This document shows positions 32,353 to 41,878 of a stretch of 64,000 nucleotides of DNA, piece after piece (within the stretch, counting starts at the first letter, position 1; every line of letters starts with the position of its first letter). The position numbers and the translations under genes were made by a program. The DNA comes from Melitaea cinxia. Lineage: Eukaryota; Arthropoda; Insecta; Lepidoptera; Nymphalidae. The notes beneath the pieces are model-generated. The model was not told the DNA's origin and searched no databases. It saw only the letters and a list, made by a program, of their open reading frames with translations. The stretch lies in the NCBI RefSeq assembly GCF_905220565.1, contig NC_059394.1, positions 112,001 to 176,000 on the forward strand, written 5' to 3'.

Positions 32353-33250
32353 ACATACTCATAACAATAATGTTATGCTTATTTTACATATATGGTACGG
32401 TTGTAAGTCAATAGTTTATTCATTTGTTAACGTAATTAGAGACGCCACAAAGCATTAAAATTGTAGAAAACGACGAACAACACCAGCTCACTGGTTATAA
32501 ACATTTCGTGTATACCTATAGCCAGCTAGAAAGATGGTTTCCTTCGCGGTAATCATTAAAATCGCAAACTTTAAACGAGTTGTCAAACTCGTGGCGATAC
32601 CTTGTACACGGAATTGTGTCGCGGATTGTTAGCGGATGAATTATTTGTTTAATCTTCGAACTAGGAGAGGAGTTGTGAGCTCGCGAAGCCGCTGTCGCAC
32701 GCGGTCCGACGCGCGACGCGGGATATGTCACTTTAATCGCTATTCAGCAGAGCGTCGAGAGATTTATTCTTTAAACTGCTGGGAATAATGCAGTCAGCGT
32801 ATTGTGTGTCGTTTTGATGCATTATTTAGTTTTTTTTTGTATTTAATACTTCTACAAATGCGTTGGACGATTGTAAATATTTGTAGATATTTATAAGTTA
32901 GAATACCAGTAGGTACTTATAATCTGTGTTCGACAATGTTTCAAATGTAAACAATGTTAAATTAATTCAAAATAAATAGCCTTGTTGTTGGGCGTGTTTT
33001 TATAACGACCAACGTTTGTTCAACGTAAAGCAATTTGCAATATTAATTAACTTGGAATTATCTAGGAGAATGTTAAAAACTACAATTTAACTTAGCTGTG
33101 CACTCGACTCACCTGTTTGTCTTTATTTACATTATTTTTGTCATGGTAACAATTTTGGATAATTATAATAGAAATGTCCGTGACTAGTAGCCGTGAGTAA
33201 GGGTCAGCCAGGAAATAAATTTTACTTATAATTTAAAAGTAATGTTGTAA
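32353..33250. other. Gene-free stretch
   Basis: AT-rich DNA with a GC-richer patch at 32640-32720; no gene recognised. Confidence 0.35.
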
Positions 33251-33253
33251 TCG

Positions 33254-33985
33254 TAACCAACCGCTCTGACGTAGTGGTACGTAACGGCATCTAAGCGGTT
33301 TGCGGGTTCGATTAGCGCTAGCGATGTATACTTAAATTTTTAGAAATATTTTTGCTAGTTTGGATATCTGCCTTCCCCTGCTGGGCCTTCTCACCGTGCG
33401 TCGGAGAGCAAGTTAAGACGTCGGTCCCGATTGTTATTACAAATAATAATAATAAATAAATTAATAGCGATATATTCGTAGGGTACTTTATAATCTATAG
33501 TAATTTCGAATTCTGAACAACTCGTGGTAAACTAATGAAAAGTAAAAATTGTAAAATTCTTGGGAGGAATCGCTTCTCCTTAATACAGATAGCGGCTACC
33601 CAGCTAGGAGAAGTAGAGATCATACTTAGAAATTACTTTCAAATTACACCTAGAAATTAATTGTTCCTTTTTTGCTACTTCAAATTTTTGGGTTGATATA
33701 AATAAATACTCGCAGCGAAAATACTTATTATAAAATATTATATTACGTTATTTATTTGATACATGCATCAAACGTTAAAAGCATTCTTAACCTTGGTACA
33801 AAAGCAGACATAATTTTTTTTACGTAGTTCACTATTTTGTGTAAAATAAATAATATTTATGCTTATGTTTAAAAATATATTCGCCAACCCATAGTGGAGA
33901 AGTGGTGGATCGGGCTCCAATCCTTTTCCTACATGGGGAAAGAGGCCTATACTCAGCAGTGGGATATTACAGGCTAAAGCATTGA
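33254..33985 (+). repeat. SINE in two pieces
   Basis: The head and body at 33254-33445 (GCTCTGACGTAGTGGTACG, B box GCGGGTTCGATTAGCG, ends CCCGATTGTTATTAC) and the tail at about 33871-33985 (ATATTCGCCAACCCATAGTG to GTGGGATATTACAGG) are collinear with one SINE. They are separated by about 420 bp of other AT-rich sequence. Confidence 0.5.
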
Positions 33986-34099
33986 GCTATGGTTTGCCTA
34001 ACATTAATATCTTTGTACTTCTGACACGTACATGTCTTCTTATGATGATTCCTTCAACTCAGATTATGGTATGAATTAAAAAAAAAAACAATAAATTTT

Positions 34100-34628
34100 G
34101 TCACTTTAGCGATCATCGGTTTTAGTACGGACCCGACCTCCGACCATTTGGTGTCGTATTAAGAGTTCTGTACATAGATATTTCAGGTTCTGTACCTCAA
34201 AAGGGAAAAACGGAAAACTTACAGGAACAATTTGTAGTCTGTCTGTCTGTCCAGACCCTTTTTCTCAGGAACGCGTAGAGGTATCAATCTGAAACTCATA
34301 CCGAATTCTCAAGTCTACTGTACCTTAGACTTGTGAAAAAATAAAATATCTAAGCCAACGCAATAAAAAGATACAGCCGTTTATGCTGCATATTTTCGAC
34401 ACTCGCAAGGGAATCAAATCCTACTGGGTACTTTCCGTAAACTCAGAATATTGAAATTTGGTATGAAGCAACGTCTTATAGCACAGATAAAGGTAAAATT
34501 AAAAAGAAAAAAAAAATTGCGAAAAGCATAAATCTTTAGTTACATGATACAATAAAAACATTTTTAATAATTTTGTTTGTACGGAACCCTCGGTGCGCGA
34601 GTCCGACTCGCACTTGGCCAGTTTTTAA
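34100..34628 (+). repeat. Unclassified interspersed repeat ending CGCACTTGGCCAG
   Basis: Ends with TACGGAACCCTCGGTGCGCG and GTCCGACTCGCACTTGGCC, a very common lepidopteran repeat end that I recognise from memory. No ORF. Confidence 0.5.
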
Positions 34629-34797
34629 AGTGTGTTTTCTAAGTGTAACTAGCATTTTGTCATTGTACTCGGTTCACCATCGCTAAAAGTATGTTGATAA
34701 TGAGCATCTCAGAATTTTCATTATCGTAAAGTTTTTATTTCGAGGTTAATATTGTAAGTTATTGTCACATTGTGAAGGTATAGTAGCTTTTCAGGAA

Positions 34798-34935
34798 CTT
34801 ATTTATTTATTTATTAAACTTTATTGCACACATAAAACAGAAGATACATTTTAGAACGATTAGATACAAAAACAAATAATGTATGCAAAGGCGGCCTTAT
34901 CGCTTACAGCGATCTCTTCCAGGCAATGAACTTGA
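34798..34935 (-). repeat. Non-LTR 3' tail-like repeat
   Basis: TTTATTTATTTATTTATTAAA at the left (a poly-A/TAAA tail read on -) followed by AAAGGCGGCCTTATCGCTTA and GCGATCTCTTCCAGGCAA. Related segments are at about 30020-30160 and 50985-51110. Confidence 0.5.
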
Positions 34936-35199
34936 AAATGTTAAATAACAGTAAGTATTTTACTATTTGGCGGCTTATCAGTCACCTTTTTTCAGAAAAT
35001 TTGCTTTACCAAACCGTGTTCGCATATTAAAAAAGAATACGCTGCTCTCAAAATGTTCAAATAATACGAAAGATCATTAATGACATAATTATTTTGTTAT
35101 TTTCAGACCGAGGTTTTAGTACGGTAAATAAGCAATATTTTGAAATTGTAACTAATATAAAGGTCCGTATATAAATGATCCAGTACATTTAAGACGGTA

Positions 35200-35907
35200 G
35201 GGTTTCCATGTAAGTTAAGTAACGGAGAATAAAAACACAGTCCCGCTGAGCGGGTCCATCCATCACGCGAGAACGCACGACAGAGGGCCGCCGCCCTCAG
35301 CCCTCCGCTCCCGCACCTCCGCCGGGCTCGCCTGCGTTTGTTATTAATTCTCTTCTTCGAGCTCCACGAACACCGATACCCTTCACTGCTTTACTTCACT
35401 TCATTGTTTTATCATACCGTTTTGTTCTTGTGAATTTCTACTTGAAGCGCTTCATCTCAGTAAAATTTCCCGCGCCGTTGTTCGTCGTTCTCTACTATAT
35501 TTTTAACATTTTTAACGCTAGTACTTTTTAGTGCCAGTGCGACAAACTTTAATGTTTTCGTATAAAGCAGGTTATCAGATAGTCGTAAAGATAGTTAGTT
35601 TCTGTTGTGCGCAACTAAGTAATTATCGCGTACAGCAGTCATTCGCTACATAAAGCCGGCCAATGTTTCTGCGAAGCGCGACAGTCGAATTTTTGCAAAC
35701 TGTGCGCAATAAAACGTGAAAGTAGTCTCAAGCCGCCGCAAGCGTTCCGCAGCGCACAAATTATACTTCGAGCGCTCACAGCTTGTACATTATACAAGCG
35801 ACGGAGCGTTCCGAGCGAGCTGCAGGCAATGTAGTGTGTTTAATATTTGATGTGAAAGAGATAGCAGTTTGAAAACTACTTTGTTATAAATAAAATAGGT
35901 TAGAAGA
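35200..35907. other. GC-rich islands, possible promoter or untranslated exon
   Basis: Two GC-richer blocks (35240-35340 and 35640-35830) stand out in AT-rich DNA, upstream of a small Cys-rich frame. No larger coding frame or convincing splice pattern was found. Confidence 0.3.
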
Positions 35908-36063
35908 ATGGAACGGGTTGTTTTGAAATATAACTGTTTTATAAAGTCTCAGTTGAGTCATACGTGCGGGTGCGGCTGCAGCAGGAGGCCGAGCTGTGAG
36001 CCTATTTGGCATGTGTGCGAGAGATGCGGGAAGAACACAACCATCCTGTTCTGTCGCTTTTGA
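35908..36063 (+). CDS. Small Cys-rich ORF, unknown
   Basis: 51 codons from an ATG with A at -3 (AAGAATGG) to TGA. The protein has eight cysteines in its last 42 residues, including CGCGC (20-24), C30, and C37-x2-C40 followed by a C49 near the end (HVCERCGKN, ILFCRF). A zinc-binding or disulphide-rich peptide is conceivable. I do not recognise a family, and it has no signal peptide. It could be an exon of something larger or chance. Confidence 0.25.
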   Translation: MERVVLKYNCFIKSQLSHTCGCGCSRRPSCEPIWHVCERCGKNTTILFCRF

Positions 36064-36698
36064 GACGAATTTCTTTAGATTACCAGAAAAACATATATTA
36101 TAAATATCTAAGTTTGGAAACTTCTGTTGTTTACTTGACGTTTATAAAATGCTGATTCGAAACTGCTTGTAAGTAACACAACTCTTCACTAATTTTGTAA
36201 ATACAAACAATAAAAAATGTATCGGAATATAAATTTAAGGGTCTATTTTACCGACAATATAGGTACAAAGTGTAAGTGTTAGAATGGTAGACTGGTGTAG
36301 CTGCGGCGGATGTCACCCGGCCGCGAAGTGGTGGCGCGTGGACGGCACTCTGCACGTTTTCAGCGTGTTGTCGTTGCGTGATCGGTGCATGTCGGTGGGG
36401 CGTCAGACGATCAGCTAGCGACGACGCTCGCCCGCGCCGGATTACCCAAGCGTCGCCTGCTAAACGGATTAATCGTTCGCAGTGTAATCCACTGCAACGG
36501 CGCCAAATGCATTAATCGAACGTCAGCTCTGTGTCGCCGTATCACGTATCACGCGCTGCAGGCGACGCGGCCGCGGCGCACGCTGGACTGTCAACAAAGC
36601 ATTAGCGTCGTTAATATCGCTGATAGCTATTGTTGATGTGACTGAAGCTTTGTATTTCTTTTAGTCCATTTAAAAATAAGTGAACTAACACTTTTTCT
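36064..36698. other. GC-rich stretch with clustered GGATTA sites
   Basis: 36290-36600 is GC-rich and contains GGATTA at 36439 and 36466, TAATCC at 36485 and ATTAATCG at 36511, K50-homeodomain-type (Otx/Bicoid) core sites. The 83-codon frame at 36385 matches nothing I know. Confidence 0.3.
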
Positions 36699-37040
36699 CT
36701 GCTTCAGCCTGTAATATCCCACTACTGGGCATAGGACTTTTTCCCCATGTAGGAGAAGGATCAGAGCCTAATCCACCACGCTGCTCCAATGCGAGTTGGC
36801 AGATATATTCCCTACTATGAGTAACGACCGCTATCAGGTGTACATGATAACAACCGGGATCGACGGCTTGACGTGCTCTCCGAAGCACGGTGGGGAGACC
36901 CACAATGATTGCACAAATACCCAGACCACGGCAAACATCTGTATGGCCAATGCAAATGTTTGTCATGTGCGGGGATCGAACCAACCACCAGCGCAACAGG
37001 TACAATCTATGGCTGTGACCGTTGCGCCAACGCGGTGTAA
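36699..37040 (-). repeat. tRNA-derived SINE
   Basis: Inverted near-full-length copy of the 17961-18306 family: CTTCAGCCTGTAATATCCC at the left (tail) and GTGACCGTTGCGCCAACGCG at the right (head). Confidence 0.75.
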
Positions 37041-38084
37041 TTTTTCTCCAGAAAAAATAATTAGAGTTGTAATTTAATAGCCAACAAATAAATAAACGTC
37101 TAATACTCAGCGCCATAGAATCTGAATCCTTTGTCGAATGTTCGCAAAAGTACAAGCACAAACGAGCCTATATCACAACTAACAACTGCATATAGTCTAT
37201 ACATATGTTCGTGATGTGCAGACGATCGCTGGCTCAAATAACGCCATCTATAGCCAATAGATGGCGTTATTTGATTCGTTTATTTACCATTTGATATGGT
37301 GTTAATCTTTTTCTTAGACTAGTAAGCCTTTTTAATGCTATTTGGACAGTCGATCTGAAGGAGTAAGCTCCAGTCGTGCGTCGGAGCTGGGCTCAAATTG
37401 TTTATTTTAACGTGCTTACTTTCGTTCGTAAGTCACGTGACGTTAAGACATCATTTTGCCGGCAAATTTCTTAATAATAATGTGAGAAAAATAGTTGAAA
37501 TCTGTACTCATGAAATTAAGTAACTACATATTTCTCTGATAAAAATGTTAGCGATTACCAGAGCCGTAATAATATTAAATGAGATGAGCCCGCATTGCAA
37601 GTGTACCATAATCGTTGGAATAGCGGCCGAGATTGCAGTGACACCGGAAGTTATAGGACACGAGCGCTTAATTTAGTGCGCCAAGTTTAATATCGCGGCG
37701 AATACCAGCGCATTCATCACGCGCGCCCTGAGGAGTATGCGGGAACCGCGCGAGCAGCACCCAGAGAGTAGACGGGGCCAAAGTATTCAACTAATGCTGC
37801 ACTGTCGTATCTAAAGAATCATCTGCAATGTAACACAAATATTTTGTTTTTCAAATGGAATATTTACTATGTATAATACATCAAACATGTAAATCATAGA
37901 ATGAGTGACCGTGAGAATCATACATAGTATATTGTTTTAAATTGCACCGTGTGCTTGTTACTCTTTGGCTTGTTATATGTTACAAATGTTTCCTTAATAG
38001 ACGGGTTGTCAGTAAGAAATCACTGTCAGTGATAAGACCGCCTTTGCACTTTATTCAGTATGTTTTTTTAGTATAGATAAAATC
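37041..38084. other. Gene-free stretch with a perfect short hairpin
   Basis: No gene recognised. Contains the 18-bp hairpin at 37234-37274 and a GC-richer patch at 37670-37780. Confidence 0.35.
37234..37274. repeat. Perfect 18-bp inverted repeat, 5-nt loop
   Basis: TCAAATAACGCCATCTAT (37234-37251) is followed by AGCCA and its exact complement (37257-37274). Confidence 0.8.
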
Positions 38085-38089
38085 TATAT

Positions 38090-38860
38090 CTATACAAATA
38101 AATAAAATTGGAGTGTCCGTTTTTAATATTAAAATAACCGCTTTTTACTAAATGCATATGGATGTATATACGGTAAACATACCAATATAACATTTTTTAC
38201 AATTTCTATCTGTCTGTCTGTCTGTTTGTTCCAGCTGATTTCTGAAACGGCTATAGCAATTTCGACGGGACTTTCACTGGCAGATAGCTGATGTCATAAG
38301 GATTAACTTAGGCTATTTTTATTTAACCGACTTCAAAAAAGTAGGTGGTTACTCCATTCGACCGTATACATATATACGAGTATATATTTTTTAATGTATG
38401 TTCGGGGATAACTTCGTCGTTTATGAACCGATTTTGATAATTCTTTTTTTGTTGGAAAGAAAATATTCTAAGTGTGGTACCATGATAAGAAAACCAGAAT
38501 ATGATGATGGGATCCCAGATAAATCGAGGGAAGCCCTCGAAACCCGCATAACTTTTTCCTGGGTATTCCGATTTTGATGATTTTTAATTTAATCGAAAGC
38601 CGATATTTATCATGTGGTCACATTTAAATTTCATCGAGATCTGATTACAACTTTTAGAGTAATTTTTGATAATGCGTATTTACTTGACTATTTTTTCGTC
38701 TACCTACCTTGTAATACTTGTCGATGTAATTGAAGTCGGTTTTTTTCGTTTGCCAGCAAACAAAATTATTTTAGAAATTTATTTATTTTATAACTCTGCG
38801 AACTGAACAATAACTTTTTTGTTAAATTCCACGCGAACAAAGTCGCGGGCACAGCTTGTT
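38090..38860 (+). repeat. ATTGGAGYGTCTG repeat split by an insertion
   Basis: Matches 9308-9610 on both sides of the AACCGACTTC repeat: left part to GGCTATTTTTATTT (38327), right part from AGAAATTTATTTATTTTATAA (about 38771). Confidence 0.6.
38328..38770 (+). mobile_element. AACCGACTTC repeat inserted in another repeat
   Basis: About 440 bp, collinear with 28843-29280. Its borders are fixed by the interrupted host repeat. TTATTT occurs at both junctions and may be the target duplication, although the AT-rich site makes this ambiguous. Confidence 0.6.
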
Positions 38861-39091
38861 TAGAAATAAAACACAAAGTCCTCACCAGTGCTGACTACAA
38901 AAGTTTACAATGGAAATTTTATCTATTGATTAAAGATCGAATCTAATCGATTGAAGTAAGGTCACCTATATCGCGAAACAGACAACTGAGTAGATGCTTG
39001 GAGCGGAGGTCAGCCCTGGTAAGTGTAGTATTAGATGTCCTCTGGTTAGGTGGTATACCCAACTTTCATTTAGGTAGGGCACACCAGGAAA

Positions 39092-39217
39092 CCAGCCCAG
39101 CGTGGTGACTATGGGCAACACACACGAGTTCACACCATTTTTGGCGTGAACTTGTGGAGGCCTATGTCCAGCAGTGGACTGTGATAGGCTGAAATGATGA
39201 TGATGATGATGATGATG
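39092..39217 (+). mobile_element. 5'-truncated RTE-like insertion with 11-bp duplication
   Basis: Begins CCAGCCCAGCGTGGTG and ends in a (GAT)n tail. Direct repeats ACACCAGGAAA at 39081-39091 and 39218-39228 flank it. Confidence 0.75.
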
Positions 39218-39402
39218 ACACCAGGAAATATCCTGCTCAAAATCTGGAGAAGTACTTGCACAAGATCTCAGCTAAATAATCCTGATCTTAAGTATTGTTG
39301 TGTTGCTGTAGTTATTAAGGTGGCCAAAGCTCCTGGTAAAGGTTAAGTTTTAGGATCGGCAACGCTCTTGAATTGCTTCTGGTGTTGTAAACGTCTATAG
39401 AC

Positions 39403-39539
39403 AGTCACCAAACCCGCCTGTCTAGCGTGGTGACTATGGGCAAAACACATGAGTTCGCGCTATTTTTGGCGTGAATATGTGGAGGCCTGTGTCCAGCAGT
39501 GGACTGTGATAGGCTGAAATGATGATGGTGATGATGATG
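39403..39539 (+). mobile_element. Second 5'-truncated RTE-like insertion
   Basis: Begins AGTCACCAAACCCGCC and ends in GATGATGGTGATGATGATG. ATAGAC occurs at 39397-39402 and 39540-39545 as the likely target duplication. Confidence 0.65.
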
Positions 39540-39600
39540 ATAGACTACGATAACCGCTTACCATTAGGTGGGTCGTACGTTCGTGTGCCACTTTAGTCAT

Positions 39601-40330
39601 AAAAAAGTCTGGAAAGTAAGGTAAGATAACTTGTGTTCAAGGGTATCAAATTGCCACAAGAAACTAAATGAAGGGCATTATAATAATAATTGTTCCTACG
39701 CCGTTTCAGAATTTAATTACCTAATTGTAATAACTTCGAAGATCTTAGGATGGAGGGTTAATAAAGGGCGGGCACTTAATACAAATGTTTGATAACGAGG
39801 GTGCCAACTGAATGACTTTTATTAAGCGTGCAGCTACCGCCTGACCGGGCTCGCTTAGGAGTTTGTACGATTAGGTATATCTATAGTTTCTTAATATCAT
39901 ACAAAAATACTTAATTTAAATACAGAAAAGTAAAAACCATTTCTATACTGAAATTGATAATTTTGGAATCAAACGAGATAATTAAATCAATCGTACTTTT
40001 ACGTTTGAAATTCTTTTGTAACTTGTAAAAATTGTTCTGCTTCGGAGTGCGGTGAAAGGTGCCGGAGATAAGGTGCGAGCGGCCAGCGCGGGTGGGCGCC
40101 GGGGCAGCCGGGGCGGGTGGGTCGAGCCGGGGCAATTAATCAGCAGTAATGAATTCAAGCAAGACGTTGATACCGCGCGCGCCGCCGGCGGCTCATTAAT
40201 TACCGAGACCTCTCACGTACCATTATGCACACCTCTTTGTATTTTTAAAACGAATTACATTGTGAGTTATATCTAACTGAATCAAAGTGACAGTTTAGAA
40301 TGAAAGAAAAAATCCGGAGTCTTTTTACTA

Positions 40331-40368
<38 letters not shown>

Positions 40369-40944
40369 TTAAGTATTTATTATAGTGAATTTCTACCATA
40401 ATAATTGATCAATTTTTTTAAAATGTTTTATTTTTACTGGCAAACTTGGGATAATACTATAAAAAACTAAAAATTCACAATTAAATATGATTTCAGTTTA
40501 TGAAATAACTCCACTGTTCATAAAAAGGCAATGCGTATGAGCAAAAAACAGCAGATAAAAAATTTCTATTGGTTGTGACAATAAAACAGCCGAGTTCAGT
40601 AATACAGTTCCGTGTTTTCTCGTACGCCGGCCTCAAAAGTGGTATGTTCTACTGTGAGCGTAATTGTTGAAACCTACAACAGATTGTAATAGTGAGGTGA
40701 GTGAACAATTAGGACGCGCTGAAGTTACGCCAGATTGTTATTGACCTCCGCCGCACTCCGCCGGCCAGCGCGTGCCCGCGTCACGCTCTGTTGTTAACTT
40801 GATACAACAGAATGTAGTTTCTGAAAATATAGAAAGTTACTTGACGACGAGATTGTTTGTCGAAAATATATACAGAAATGATACAAGTTAGGTGACGTGT
40901 ATTTTTAGATTTTAGTTGCATTTGTACATTGTCACAGAACTAGC
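39601..40944. other. Gene-free stretch with a GC-rich patch
   Basis: 40040-40200 is GC-rich and carries AATTAAT/ATTAAT motifs (40134, 40194). No gene recognised. Confidence 0.35.
40331..40367. repeat. (TA)n microsatellite
   Basis: About 17 TA dinucleotides in a row. Confidence 0.9.
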
Positions 40945-41125
40945 ATAAAATGGCTGTACGCTGGCGGCTGCGGGTTCGATCCCACACATAGCATACATTT
41001 GTAATAGCTCTACAGATGTTTGCCGTGGTTTGGACGTTTGTGTATTGCCTGTGTTGAGGATCCGGCGACACACGAGTAAATTCTAGCTGGCGCCGTTGGG
41101 TGTGAGGCGTTTATTTATCTATTAT
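40945..41125 (+). repeat. tRNA-derived SINE fragment
   Basis: B box GCGGGTTCGATCCCACAC and the body GATGTTTGCCGTGGTTTGG match the 25263-25455 subfamily. The A box is eroded. Confidence 0.55.
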
Positions 41126-41266
41126 TTATTCAAAAGAGAAGTACGCTATATGAATTATTATTTATCAAAAATTTTCGAAAAATTAAAAGTTACATTGTTG
41201 AAATAAATGCATGCATTTATACTTAATTACACATGATTATTACATATTGTTTCTTAAAAAGCCATG

Positions 41267-41847
41267 TGTTACGTCCGACCTGGAGTATATTGAAACGAGT
41301 GGAAGCGTGATCTCAGGTACGAACGGGACGAACAATTGTCTGCAGTACGCAGAGCTAACACTCAATGTCTTAAATAAAAATCCTACCTTAGTTTCACTGA
41401 ATACTGTTCGGTGAAGCCTCGCCAGGTATAACTTAATTAACATCAAACTATAATTGGCCAATCATTACGTCTAATGCTAATCAATTATACTTAACTGAAG
41501 TGGCGGGCTGAAGCAGGAACCAGCAATCAAAATGGCCGTTGTTCGGCGTAGTTCCCTCACGTTTTTCACAATAATTCAACAAGGAATACAAGGAATACAA
41601 TTTGCTATTAACAATTAAATTACTTCAAACAACAAAGGATGGTTCGATCAACAAAAGGCGATAATTTTTCGCGAGAACGAACAAGTACAAACAAAAGCGT
41701 AACTTTTAAACGGAGACCGGAAAACGATGCAAACTTTAAATTCAAAAGGTGACGAATGACAGCTCATAGATAAAAACCATTTCGTAAACTATACTAACTG
41801 TCATAGATAATATAATAGTTTAGTGTTGCTACATTTGGTTCATAACA
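41267..41847 (-). repeat. BEL/Pao 3' LTR
   Basis: 581 bp, same sequence as 47938-48518. On - the internal domain ends in a purine-rich GGCGGGTAGA directly next to it, the likely polypurine tract. Confidence 0.95.
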
Positions 41848-41878
41848 TCTACCCGCCTCGGCCAGGACTACCTGGCCG

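Larger units (their letters stand above)
39030..39600 (+). repeat. GGTGACCAGAGCTCC-family repeat carrying two RTE insertions
   Basis: The base repeat (TTAAGGTGGCCAAAGCTCC, ATCGGCAACGCTCTTG, GCTTACCATTAGGTGGG) matches 49383-49620. It is broken at 39092-39217 and 39403-39539 by two RTE-like tails. Confidence 0.6.
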
